Source: Pseudoneobacillus sp042683745 (GTDB taxonomy: Bacteria > Bacillota > Bacilli > Bacillales > Cytobacillaceae). From it: 64,000 nt of DNA. Below are positions 51,108 to 58,835 of the stretch, in pieces; position 1 is the first letter of the stretch, and each line of letters begins with the position of its first letter. Position numbers and translations under genes: made by a program. The stretch spans positions 806,001-870,000 of the forward strand of contig NZ_JBHUJX010000025.1 in the NCBI RefSeq assembly GCF_042683745.1, in the 5' to 3' direction. A model generated the notes under the pieces. That model ran no database searches. It was given only the letters and a program-made list of their open reading frames with translations, and was not told the DNA's origin.

Positions 51108-51907
51108 ATTCCGTACACGCCACCGATAGGTTGACCTGTGATAGGATCAAACTGTTGAGGTTGTTGCGGTGCTTGTCCAAATCCCTGCTGAGGCACCGGT
51201 TGTTGATACTGTTGTTGCGGTGCGCCATAACCTTGTTGAGGCTGCATCCCCAAAGGCATTGTCACTTGTGGTTGTTGGCCATATTGTTGAGGTGGCTGAT
51301 AGGTTTGACCATGGTTCGGTGCTGGTTGTTGATAGAATTGTTGTTGGCCAGCTCCGCCACCAAAGTCATCAGCTGCAGCTGGTGCAGAAGATCCTAATGG
51401 CTCACCATCTCGTGTCTTTTGTACGTTCTTACTGATATAGCATCCAATACCTTTCTTACCTGCTTGGTTGTATGCGCCAAAATTAACAGCGATTCTTCCA
51501 TACATTCCGGAATAAACTTCCGTTGGATTAATGATTGGATTTTGATTAAGATCCACTAGTACAGGTGGTTGATCTGCTTTTGTTGAAGCACTAAATACCC
51601 AATGACCTTTACATTCCTCCCCGAAAGGCATTCCGTCAGAAGGTTTCACTCCATCCCCGTCATGGATTGGAAGGGCTACCATCGGAGGGATAACACCATT
51701 CCATTGCTTTGATTTACCTAATTGCTTAGCTGCTTCAATGGAGGCCATGATACGTTGATAGGTTGCCACATCTGATTTTGGTAAAAGGATCGTGACGCTA
51801 TATTTTGGTTCGCCACCACTTGGACCTACCTTTGGTTGTAATAAATTCACATAGCTAAAACGTACTTCTCCAGTTACTACACGTGTTTGATTAGGTTGAT
51901 TTGACAT
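51104..51907 (-). CDS. DUF2815 family protein (probable ssDNA-binding protein)
   Basis: The 267-residue product has an OB-fold-like DUF2815 core (about 5-165; RVVTGEVRFSYVNLLQPK, IAVNFGAYNQAGKKGIGCYI) and a low-complexity Gln/Pro/Gly-rich tail (about 185-260). The layout copies bacterial SSB: OB domain plus disordered linker, though the acidic SSB tip is missing. It is probably the phage single-strand binding protein. Confidence 0.85.
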   Translation of the reverse strand: MSNQPNQTRVVTGEVRFSYVNLLQPKVGPSGGEPKYSVTILLPKSDVATYQRIMASIEAAKQLGKSKQWNGVIPPMVALPIHDGDGVKPSDGMPFGEECKGHWVFSASTKADQPPVLVDLNQNPIINPTEVYSGMYGRIAVNFGAYNQAGKKGIGCYISKNVQKTRDGEPLGSSAPAAADDFGGGAGQQQFYQQPAPNHGQTYQPPQQYGQQPQVTMPLGMQPQQGYGAPQQQYQQPVPQQGFGQAPQQPQQFDPITGQPIGGVYGI

Positions 51908-51933
51908 TTCTACATTTCTCCTTTTATTGTTAT

Positions 51934-53103
51934 TTATTGAAAATCGCTTGCAGCATCAGGACTTACAGACTGTCTTTTATCGCTAGCTAAAACTAAAGTA
52001 GGCTTACCGAGTGTCTTTTCAACAAGACCTGTTTCAACTAGCAAACTAGTAAACTCTTTTTTACCTAGTTCCTTCTCAAGTTTTGGAACAGTTAATGGAA
52101 CACGTTCATAAAGTAAAGCCTCATCGATGCCACTTTCTTTTAAATGGGTAAATGCTTTATCGATGTCCACAAATGTACGTGATCCACGTCCTTCGACAGC
52201 TTTCCAACCGACAATCTCGTTACCTTTTAAACTCTCAGCAAGTGCATATTCTTTTAGAGCTTTAATCCAGGACTCTACATGTTGCCCCTTCTCCAACATC
52301 TGCCCTACTTCTTCATTAGTAAGAAGTGGCGGTTTAAGAGAAACAAAGTCCGCTAGAGCACTAAACTCTTCAGCTCTTGCACGACATTGAGCTTTTGCTC
52401 TACAAAACTTGCAATGTTCTCCTGGAACAAAATCCCCTTCACCGTTAAATGCTTTTTGAGCAATTGGTTTAATCGATTCGCCCCAGGCTAACAGCTCGTC
52501 CACAGTTAAGGTGAACTCAGAGATACTATTCAACCGAGGCTGAATGATGGCCAAATAAATTTGTTTGATTGGGTACAAGAAGCTATAAGCGAGATAAGCA
52601 CCAATCGCATACAGTTTCATTTGCGGATTGTTATAGGCGCTTACAGCTACACCTTTACCATACTTAAAGTCAGTGACGTAGAGAGTGTCTCCACCAATAA
52701 TCAAACAGTCCACCGTTCCAAATCCTTCAGGTGCATAAGCACTATAATCGATACGTTTCTCTACTGCTACATAAGGTGCAGATGAAAGGCTTAATGTAAT
52801 TCCTTGTAAGTATTCTAAGTAGGTGTCCGTATGTTTCAGCATTTCATCTTGGTACAACTCATGCTTTTTCATTTTGTTAAGTCTCGTAGTAAACGTTTTT
52901 TGAGCCATTGGTTCAGTGAAGTGTTTTCTCAACTTCAACTCAGCGATCTCATGGGCAAGTGTTCCCTCTTGAGCGTATTCGCTTGTTGAATCAGGAAACT
53001 GCTCCTCCAGTCTTACGGACGGAGTGCAATTCAACCATCTGCTCGAGGCACTAGCTGAAAGAAGCGCATGAGCTCTTTCAGAATGGGCAATTACTTGACT
53101 CAT
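51934..53103 (-). CDS. DUF2800 family protein (Cas4/RecB-like nuclease)
   Basis: The 389-residue protein matches DUF2800: LLSASASSRWLNCTPSVRLEEQFPD at the N-terminus, PD-(D/E)xK motifs CLIIGGDTLYVTDFKYGKG, and an ending CKFCRAKAQCRARAEEF cysteine cluster, as in Cas4/AddB-type iron-sulfur nucleases. It probably processes DNA ends for recombination-linked replication. Overlaps the gene upstream by 4 nt. Confidence 0.88.
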   Translation of the reverse strand: MSQVIAHSERAHALLSASASSRWLNCTPSVRLEEQFPDSTSEYAQEGTLAHEIAELKLRKHFTEPMAQKTFTTRLNKMKKHELYQDEMLKHTDTYLEYLQGITLSLSSAPYVAVEKRIDYSAYAPEGFGTVDCLIIGGDTLYVTDFKYGKGVAVSAYNNPQMKLYAIGAYLAYSFLYPIKQIYLAIIQPRLNSISEFTLTVDELLAWGESIKPIAQKAFNGEGDFVPGEHCKFCRAKAQCRARAEEFSALADFVSLKPPLLTNEEVGQMLEKGQHVESWIKALKEYALAESLKGNEIVGWKAVEGRGSRTFVDIDKAFTHLKESGIDEALLYERVPLTVPKLEKELGKKEFTSLLVETGLVEKTLGKPTLVLASDKRQSVSPDAASDFQ

Positions 53104-53570
53104 ATATTTACTCCTAGCTCACGTAATTTTGTTGCAAATGCTCCGTATTGTTCTTGTGGTAATTGCATCAAGGATTGAACCCCAAAGGATGCTAAAAGTG
53201 ATAACAGCTCAGGTTGACGACCTGCATCCATTAGTTGAGTAGCAGCTACTGCTAATTGGTCCAATGTGTAAGTTGGTGCTGATGTTGGCACAGGTTGCGC
53301 TGGTTGTTGCTGATATTGTTGTTGCATTGGTTGTGTGACAGGTGGTTGTTGAATCGGTGCTGTCGGTACAGCAGTCGGCATAACCTGTTGTTGCGGTACT
53401 GGTTGAATCTGTTGTGTTGGCGTTACTTGCTGGATTTGTTGCGCTGGTACTGTTGGCTGTACAACTGGAGCCTCAGCAAAATTGATTGGTATATTACCAG
53501 TGAAAGCAGAAGCTAAAGACAAAATAGCGTTCGCAAGTTCAGGTGCTTGAATGTTTATAGTGATATTCAT
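53100..53570 (-). CDS. Gln/Pro-rich early protein
   Basis: The 156-residue product has an N-terminal segment (MNITINIQAPELANAILSLASAF), a central Gln/Pro/Val low-complexity region (about 33-95), and a C-terminal helical segment (YTLDQLAVAATQLMDAGRQPELLSLLASFGV). The last part is similar to phage proteins beside DUF2800 genes. It may bind a replication partner through its ends. Activity unknown. Confidence 0.65.
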   Translation of the reverse strand: MNITINIQAPELANAILSLASAFTGNIPINFAEAPVVQPTVPAQQIQQVTPTQQIQPVPQQQVMPTAVPTAPIQQPPVTQPMQQQYQQQPAQPVPTSAPTYTLDQLAVAATQLMDAGRQPELLSLLASFGVQSLMQLPQEQYGAFATKLRELGVNI

Positions 53571-53602
53571 TGATAAATCCTCCTAAATATGTTTTTATAA
53601 AA

Positions 53603-53731
53603 CTAATTGAATGTTTTTCTTTGAGACCTGTGTTGGCGCACCGGTCTTATTTTTTGTTTTGAAGCGACATAGATGGCAATTAGTCGATCCTGAACAGTCA
53701 AGGCTAACCACTGTTTTGGTTTGATCCGCAT
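53603..53731 (-). CDS. Small basic early protein, 42 residues
   Basis: ATG at 53731 has GGAGGTGA 5 nt upstream. The product (MRIKPKQWLALTVQDRLIA) is basic and helical, ending in RQHRSQRKTFN. The perfect ribosome binding site supports expression. No family recognised. Confidence 0.6.
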   Translation of the reverse strand: MRIKPKQWLALTVQDRLIAIYVASKQKIRPVRQHRSQRKTFN

Positions 53732-53827
53732 ATGTATCACCTCCTTAAAGGTTTAGAACAAAAATCGTTCATCAAGTTTCGCATCTAAGGTAAAAGAGAA
53801 AGCCGTTTAAGGCCTTTGATTTTCAAT

Positions 53828-53846
53828 ACAAGCGTCTGTCCACGCA
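53828..53846 (+). repeat. AAGCGTCTGTCCAC repeat, copy A
   Basis: ACAAGCGTCTGTCCACGCA is identical to 55554-55572, and an inverted near-copy with one mismatch (GTGGACAGGCGCTT) lies at 9045-9058. All three are in noncoding prophage sequence. Confidence 0.7.
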
Positions 53847-53855
53847 CTTTTTTAT

Positions 53856-54128
53856 TTACCATTCATCCATGATTTCTTTCATCGCTACCAAGCTTTGTTC
53901 ATAAAACCAATAACGCTTCCCTTTTTCCTTCCTTCTCTCAAGTAATTTCATCCTAGGATCATGTAGGAATTCATTTTCAAGAAATGATTTACTCATACAA
54001 GTTCTTTTGGCCATTTGCTCAATGTCCCAAGTAAAAAGAGTTTGTTGTACAGATTCTTCAATTTTTTGTTTGATGTAATTTCGTACTTCGTCTTGATTGA
54101 TGTTCACCTCGATGCTAGCGATAGACAT
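53856..54128 (-). CDS. DUF771-like early DNA-binding protein
   Basis: The 90-residue protein has the DUF771-like FTWDIEQMAKRTCMSKSFLENEFLHDPRMKLLERRK pattern, a winged-helix/MerR-like fold related to phage excisionase-type proteins. It is the first gene of the early leftward operon after the switch, with repressor-type operators and a TTGTCGAA element upstream. An excisionase or early regulator role is plausible. Confidence 0.65.
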   Translation of the reverse strand: MSIASIEVNINQDEVRNYIKQKIEESVQQTLFTWDIEQMAKRTCMSKSFLENEFLHDPRMKLLERRKEKGKRYWFYEQSLVAMKEIMDEW

Positions 54129-54152
54129 AGCACCATCTCCTTCGACAAGAAA

Positions 54153-54225
54153 GTAATTTAAAATTACTTTTTACGGCAAAAAAATATAAAAAATTGTAAA
54201 AAGTAATTGCGTAAATATAATTTAC
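54153..54225. promoter_or_regulatory. Operator cluster upstream of the DUF771 gene
   Basis: Palindromes GTAATT-TAA-AATTAC (54153-54167) and GTAAAT-ATA-ATTTAC (54211-54225) have 6-bp arms and 3-bp spacers. A degenerate site (54196-54210) abuts the second. They share the pattern found in the cI-cro gap. Confidence 0.65.
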
Positions 54226-54228
54226 GGT

Positions 54229-54486
54229 TTATAATGAAACTGTTGGGTTTGAAATTTTCTTAATACTTCTTTCAACTAAATCTGGCCATAGATCTTGGAT
54301 AGGTACATCGAAGTAATTCGCAAAACCAAACACCAATTCAACTCCAGGATCGGAGTGTCCATTTTCAATATTACGTACAGTTGTTTCAGTGACCCCCATG
54401 TCAATCGCAACTTTACGTTGTGTGCCCTTCGCTATACGTAGCGACTTAAATTTAGAACGAACTTTCCGTTCATTATCCGTTGTCAT
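54229..54486 (-). CDS. XRE/Cro-like repressor
   Basis: The 85-residue protein is one XRE helix-turn-helix (RKVAIDMGVTETTVRNIENG). It is divergent from the CI-like repressor and first to be transcribed from the early leftward promoter, the usual place of Cro. AAGGAGGTG lies upstream of the ATG. Lies between two operator clusters. Confidence 0.85.
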   Translation of the reverse strand: MTTDNERKVRSKFKSLRIAKGTQRKVAIDMGVTETTVRNIENGHSDPGVELVFGFANYFDVPIQDLWPDLVERSIKKISNPTVSL

Positions 54487-54507
54487 GATTATGTAACACC
54501 TCCTTAT

Positions 54508-54543
54508 GTAATTGATATTAACATGTAATTTTTAATTACGCAA
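54508..54543 (-). promoter_or_regulatory. Early leftward promoter with embedded operator
   Basis: On the minus strand TTGCGT (54543-54538) and TAATAT (54520-54515) are spaced 17 nt. The spacer and -35 hold the palindrome GTAATT-TTT-AATTAC (54525-54539); a degenerate copy lies at 54508-54522. Repressor bound here would shut off the cro-like operon. Confidence 0.7.
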
Positions 54544-54590
54544 GGGATGATTACATTTTATTTAAAAATTTTATTTTGGTGGTGTTTTAA

Positions 54591-55052
54591 TTGTTTCATC
54601 CCGGTAAAAAAATTAAGGAATATAGATTAAAAAAAGGCTACACCCAAGAAGCTTTAGCTGAAAAGTTAGGTATGAAGAGAGAAAATATATCTCATTACGA
54701 AAGAGGAGTAATTACAAATATTCCACAAGATATAATTTGGAAAATTGCCGATATTTTAGAAACTACACCAGACACTTTGCTAGGATTATCAAATACAGTA
54801 TCAGAAAATAAAACGCCCTACACCCCTGAATTTACTGCTAAAGATGAAAGAGATATTCAACGCGAGTTACAAAATATGCTGGATGGGCTTTCTAAAAGTG
54901 GATATGCTGCTTTTGATGGTCGGTCTTTAGATGAGATGGATGAGGAAGAAAGAGAAGACAGGGAACTACTTATATCAAGTTTAGAAAACTCATTAAGACT
55001 TGCAAAAAGAATAGCAAAACAAAAGTTCACACCAAAAAAATATCGCAAGTAG
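54591..55052 (+). CDS. CI-like XRE phage repressor
   Basis: The 153-residue protein starts at TTG (GGTGGTG upstream). N-terminal XRE domain (about 4-62; GYTQEALAEKLGMKRENISHYERG), then an acidic linker and helical C-terminal tail. It has no LexA-type peptidase domain, so induction probably depends on the ImmA peptidase encoded 10 nt downstream, as in ICEBs1 and phi105-type systems. Confidence 0.88.
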   Translation: MFHPGKKIKEYRLKKGYTQEALAEKLGMKRENISHYERGVITNIPQDIIWKIADILETTPDTLLGLSNTVSENKTPYTPEFTAKDERDIQRELQNMLDGLSKSGYAAFDGRSLDEMDEEEREDRELLISSLENSLRLAKRIAKQKFTPKKYRK

Positions 55053-55062
55053 GTGCCTTTGA

Positions 55063-55497
55063 ATGAAGTCGATCATTACAGTGGTAGATAAATTAGTTAA
55101 AAAATACAGTACAAACTGCCCCTTTAAGATTGCACGTCATCTTGGCATTGAGATTATGTATGAAAACCTTGGACAATACAATCTAGGTTACTATAATAAA
55201 AAATTTAGAGTCAAGATGATACATATAAATCAGAATGCTGGAGAAAGACAGAAAATATTTATCTGTGCACACGAATTAAGTCATGCGATTTGCCACCCAG
55301 ATGCAAATACACCCTTTTTAAAGAAGAATACATTTTTTTCGACAGAAAAAATTGAAATGGAAGCTAATTATTTTGCTGTTAGGTTGCTTTTTTCTAAAGA
55401 ATATTTTAAAGAGGAAGTTTCTCTAACAGAAGCTATTTATGAATATGGAATACCCGAGCAATTAGTTTTTTCGGTGGTGAACAGTAAAAATTTTTAA
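55063..55497 (+). CDS. ImmA/IrrE metallopeptidase (anti-repressor)
   Basis: The 144-residue protein has the zinc site CAHELSHAICHP (HExxH, about residues 70-80) and downstream EMEANYFAVRLL supplying the third ligand. By analogy with ICEBs1 ImmA it cleaves the repressor encoded just upstream upon DNA damage or other signals. Same operon as the repressor. Confidence 0.9.
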   Translation: MKSIITVVDKLVKKYSTNCPFKIARHLGIEIMYENLGQYNLGYYNKKFRVKMIHINQNAGERQKIFICAHELSHAICHPDANTPFLKKNTFFSTEKIEMEANYFAVRLLFSKEYFKEEVSLTEAIYEYGIPEQLVFSVVNSKNF

Positions 55498-55553
55498 CCG
55501 TTTTACCGAACGTATGTTTCTTAAAGGAGGTGATTCTAACATTTCTGCCCCTT

Positions 55554-55572
55554 ACAAGCGTCTGTCCACGCA
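55554..55572 (+). repeat. AAGCGTCTGTCCAC repeat, copy B
   Basis: Identical to 53828-53846, 20 bp before the integrase start codon, next to an unused GGAGGTGAT ribosome-binding-like sequence at 55527. Confidence 0.7.
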
Positions 55573-55591
55573 ACGAAAGGGAAGATAATTA

Positions 55592-56740
55592 ATGGAAATG
55601 TTTAAATCAAAATTAGATGATGACCTATATTATTATTTTGATGCAAAAAAGAAGAAAAAATGGTGCTACCGTTATCGCTACTATGACGCTTTAGGAAAAA
55701 GAAGAGAAAAGTCAAGGCAGGGATTCTCAAATGAAAAAGATGCATACAGAGCGTTACTTGAGGTAAAAACAAACATTATTAATGGTGAAGTAAAAAGGGT
55801 AGAGAACTCCAATTTAACGATTTCAGAATGGCTAGATATTTGGTATGAGACCAATAAGAATGATTGGGAAATTACAACCCAACTTCAAAGAGAAGATGCT
55901 ATCAAAAATCAAATGAAGCCTTTACTCGGAAAATATAAATTACCTGAACTAGATAAGACCACTTATAAACGTGTCTATATTAATGAATTACTAAAAAAAT
56001 ATGAACCCAGTACAGTTCAATTGTTCCATAGACTTTTCAAAGTTGCAGTAAATGCAGCTGTAGATGACGAAATTATTCCTCGAAATCGTTTTACTAAAAT
56101 TACAATAGTACAAAACGAAAAATCCGATGATAATTTTCTAACAACTGAAGAGTTAAAGTGTTTTTTAACCGAATCGAAAAAGTTAGAAAATATCACTAAT
56201 TACTCGCTTATCTTTCTTCTTGCTTTCACTGGATTACGAAAAGGTGAGGCTCTCGGGCTTAAGTGGAAGAATGTAGATCTTAACTCTAAAACTTTAACGG
56301 TTGAACGTACTCGAGATAATAAAGGCACGCGCACCCCAAAAACAAAAAATAGCTACCGAACTATTTTGATTGATGATGCGCTTGTAAATCAATTAAAAGT
56401 TTATCGTACTTGGTGCAAACAAACAATGCTTTCATTTGGAATGAAATGGTCTGAACAAGATTATATTTTTATATCATATCAAACAGGTACACCAATTACA
56501 GATAACACAATAAAGTACAGCATGGATCGAATCTTCAAAACAACTGGGTTAAAACGAATCACACCCCATGGATTGCGGCACACACATGCAACTATATTAA
56601 TAAGTCAAAGGATCCCAGTGAAGGTTATTGCAGATCGATTAGGTAATACGCCACAAATGATTTTAGATATTTACGGTCACACTTTTAAAGATTTAGAAGA
56701 AGAATCTGTACAAGCTTTTGAACAGGCTTTAAATTTATAA
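55592..56740 (+). CDS. int: Tyrosine-type integrase
   Basis: The 382-residue enzyme has an N-terminal arm-binding domain (KWCYRYRYYDALGKRREKSRQGF), a SAM-like core-binding domain (about 65-160), and a catalytic domain with Arg in FTGLRKGEALGL, HGLRHTHAT (His and Arg) and the nucleophile Tyr in LDIYGHTF. It recombines attP with the rpsD site. The stop codon borders arm-type repeats; gene reads toward attR. Confidence 0.96.
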   Translation: MEMFKSKLDDDLYYYFDAKKKKKWCYRYRYYDALGKRREKSRQGFSNEKDAYRALLEVKTNIINGEVKRVENSNLTISEWLDIWYETNKNDWEITTQLQREDAIKNQMKPLLGKYKLPELDKTTYKRVYINELLKKYEPSTVQLFHRLFKVAVNAAVDDEIIPRNRFTKITIVQNEKSDDNFLTTEELKCFLTESKKLENITNYSLIFLLAFTGLRKGEALGLKWKNVDLNSKTLTVERTRDNKGTRTPKTKNSYRTILIDDALVNQLKVYRTWCKQTMLSFGMKWSEQDYIFISYQTGTPITDNTIKYSMDRIFKTTGLKRITPHGLRHTHATILISQRIPVKVIADRLGNTPQMILDIYGHTFKDLEEESVQAFEQALNL

Positions 56741-56768
56741 TTGGGGGAACTTTTGGGGGAGCTTTTGA
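56739..56768 (+). repeat. GGGGGA tandem repeats near attR (probable integrase arm sites)
   Basis: Two units (TTGGGGGAAC, TTTTGGGGGAGC) begin at the int stop codon, matching the array at 8995-9028 in sequence and orientation. In the circular phage they flank attP at about 50 and 115 bp. Confidence 0.6.
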
Positions 56769-56777
56769 AATAGACCC

Positions 56778-56809
56778 CCTAAAACCCCATGAATACTAGG
56801 GTTTTTTTA
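56778..56809 (+). terminator. Terminator of int
   Basis: AAAACCC/GGGTTTT arms with an 11-nt loop end in a T-run 6 nt before attR. Confidence 0.7.
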
Positions 56810-56814
56810 ACTGA

Positions 56815-56834
56815 TGAGTTCTACTCTCGTTAAT
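56815..56834 (+). other. attR core
   Basis: Identical 20-bp copy of the rpsD end found at attL. Here it is only a remnant of the last codons, followed by native chromosome. Confidence 0.95.
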
Positions 56835-56854
56835 AAAAACGCTATTCAGTATTT

Positions 56855-56897
56855 AAAACCCCCGAAACCTTTAATAAAGGTTTCGGGGGTTTTTATT
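56855..56897 (+). terminator. Original rpsD terminator, displaced by the prophage
   Basis: AAAACCCCCGAAACCTTT/AAAGGTTTCGGGGGTTTT arms with a 4-nt loop and T-run lie 20 nt after the attR copy of the rpsD stop codon, now 48 kb from rpsD. Confidence 0.9.
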
Positions 56898-57040
56898 TAA
56901 TTTAGGATCGAATTTTAAGTTCAATTTATACACATTTCTCATAAAATTTTAAAAATTCACACTCCTACCCCAATAAATATTTCAACTACTTCGTAAATGT
57001 ATAGAAAAGAAGTACATATATCGAAAAGGGAGGAATTTAA

Positions 57041-58723
57041 ATGAAGAAAAAAGGTTTGTTGATTGCACCACTATTAGCAGTATCACTTATGGGGGCAAAT
57101 ATGCATCCAGCCTATGCGGATACTGTGAAGGTCAGTAGTTCAAATTATGATTCCTATAATGACAACAAAATATCATGGGAACAAGCTCTAAAATATGTAA
57201 AAGATCCAAAGGCAAGGGAAGCAATTAAGAGGGAAATTGAAAAAGAAAGAGAAAAGCAAAAAGCTCGTGATAAAGCAAAGCAGAAAGAGAAAGAAATGAA
57301 ATCGGACCGTTACATTGTAGCGTCTGACAAAGCATTACTAACAATCGGTTTTGCGAAAGGGGATTCACTTTCACATGTGACTCAAGCATTAAATTTATCT
57401 ACTTCTGGAAAATTGGGTTCTAAAATTACTTGGAAATCGAGTAACACAAACGTCCTTTCAAATGACGGAAAAACGATCAATCGGCAACGTTCAGATGTAA
57501 AAGTTGTATTAACCGCAAAAATAACAAAAAATCGTATTTCAACAACGAAACAATTCACTGTTATTGTTAAGCATAGATACAATGAAATTCAAATTACTGA
57601 AGCTGATAAAAATAGCTTAACTATCGGATTCAACGGAAATGATACAGCAACAAGCGTTACACAGCCTCTAAAACTCCCTTTAAAGGGGAAATATGGGTCG
57701 AACATTACTTGGACATCAAGCAACGTAAATGTAATCTCTAATGACGGAAAGGTTATCGTCCGTCCAGCAAATGAAGACGTAAAGGTTATATTAACTGCCA
57801 CACTTACAAAGGGGAATTCAACTGTAGCAAAAACTTTTGAAGTAACAGTCAGAAATCAACTGATTGATACTCAAATTGTTGCAGCGGATAAGGAAGCATT
57901 AGCAATTGGATTTAGCGGCATGGATACAGTCTCTGCTGTTACAGGTCCAATCATACTACCTACAAAAGGAGCTAATGGTTCTCAAATTACTTGGGTATCA
58001 AGTGCCCCAAATATTATTTCTCATAACGGAAAAGTCGTTCATCGACCAGTTAATGGCCAAGGAGATGTAAACGTTACATTAATAGCAAAAATCAACAATA
58101 ATGGCATTGCAGATGTAAAAATATTCTCCCTAATTGTTAAACAGCAACTTAATGATTTGGAGAAGGTTACTAATGATAAAGTTGCCCTAACAGTTGGTTT
58201 TAAAGAAGGTGATAATGAAAATGGTGTTACTGGACCGATATCATTACCGAAATTAGGAGCAAATGGTTCCATTATTACATGGATTTCAAGCTCTCCAAAG
58301 GTCCTTTCCCATGACGGCAAAAAAGTAATACGTCCAACAGCGGGTAGCGGTGATGTAGCAGTTACCCTCATTGCTTCCATTAGAAGCAAGAATATAACAG
58401 AAGTAAAAACCTTTAATTTAGTTGTAAAACAAGAGCTTACCGATGCACAGAAAGTTGCAGCTGATATGGCTGCATTAACAATAGGATTTTCAGGAACAGA
58501 TACTTTGACAAGTGTAACGAATAAACTTTCACTTCCATATTCCGGTCCGAACGGTTCAATAATCGTATGGTATTCAAGTAATTCTTCAATCATTACGGAT
58601 AGCGGAAAAGTTAATCGTCCCGCAGCCGGAAGTGGCGATAAAACGGTAACATTGAGTGCAATCATTATTACCAAAACATCTGTACAAATAAAACCATTTA
58701 CTGTAACAGTAAAGCAGTTATAG
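57041..58723 (+). CDS. Secreted protein with five Ig-like repeats
   Basis: The 560-residue product has a signal peptide (cleavage after about residue 26, HPAYADT), a charged Lys/Glu linker (about 50-88), then five tandem repeats of about 90-95 residues. Each has the pattern DK-x-AL-x-IGF, then GSxITWxSS, then DGKxxxRP and a closing xxVxVK. They fit the atrophied bacterial Ig-like domain family. No LPXTG or membrane anchor is seen, so it is released or wall-associated by charge. Function unknown; adhesion or matrix role is a guess. Confidence 0.8.
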   Translation: MKKKGLLIAPLLAVSLMGANMHPAYADTVKVSSSNYDSYNDNKISWEQALKYVKDPKAREAIKREIEKEREKQKARDKAKQKEKEMKSDRYIVASDKALLTIGFAKGDSLSHVTQALNLSTSGKLGSKITWKSSNTNVLSNDGKTINRQRSDVKVVLTAKITKNRISTTKQFTVIVKHRYNEIQITEADKNSLTIGFNGNDTATSVTQPLKLPLKGKYGSNITWTSSNVNVISNDGKVIVRPANEDVKVILTATLTKGNSTVAKTFEVTVRNQLIDTQIVAADKEALAIGFSGMDTVSAVTGPIILPTKGANGSQITWVSSAPNIISHNGKVVHRPVNGQGDVNVTLIAKINNNGIADVKIFSLIVKQQLNDLEKVTNDKVALTVGFKEGDNENGVTGPISLPKLGANGSIITWISSSPKVLSHDGKKVIRPTAGSGDVAVTLIASIRSKNITEVKTFNLVVKQELTDAQKVAADMAALTIGFSGTDTLTSVTNKLSLPYSGPNGSIIVWYSSNSSIITDSGKVNRPAAGSGDKTVTLSAIIITKTSVQIKPFTVTVKQL

Positions 58724-58742
58724 TAAATGAAAACATCATCAA

Positions 58743-58775
58743 AGCCGCATCTCCTTTTGGAAATGCGGTTTTTTA
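58743..58775 (+). terminator. Terminator of the Ig-like repeat gene
   Basis: CCGCAT/ATGCGG arms with a TTTTTT tail, about 20 nt after the stop codon. Confidence 0.85.
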
Positions 58776-58783
58776 TAATGTCA

Positions 58784-58821
58784 GAAAAAATGAGCGCATG
58801 CGTTCAAATAAACACATGCGC
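58784..58821 (-). terminator. Terminator of tyrS
   Basis: GCGCATG/CATGCGC arms, on the minus strand followed by CTCATTTTTTC, close after the tyrS stop codon. Confidence 0.8.
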
Positions 58822-58835
58822 CCCGGAAATAAAGA

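Larger units (their letters stand above)
8862..56834. mobile_element. Complete-looking siphovirus prophage integrated at rpsD
   Basis: About 48 kb lies between two 20-bp direct repeats that contain the end of rpsD. The element carries integrase, CI/Cro/ImmA-type switch, replication genes, packaging, HK97-type head, long-tail genes, and holin/endolysin in standard order. Almost all lytic genes are on the minus strand, with lysogeny and accessory genes on the plus strand. An HNH gene next to a P27-type small terminase suggests cos packaging. All essential modules are open, so it could be inducible; this is inference. Confidence 0.95.

Noticed and set aside
54857..55048. Minus-strand frame opposite the CI-like repressor gene
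   Set aside because: Ser-rich antisense shadow without translation signals.
8862..56834. Element might be an integrative conjugative element because of the FtsK-like and relaxation-like genes
   Set aside because: Complete terminase, capsid, tail and lysis genes show a phage; no type IV secretion genes (VirB4, VirB6 or similar) are present.
58039..58674. Long minus-strand frame opposite the Ig-like repeat gene
   Set aside because: Its periodic sequence is the antisense image of the repeats on the plus strand.
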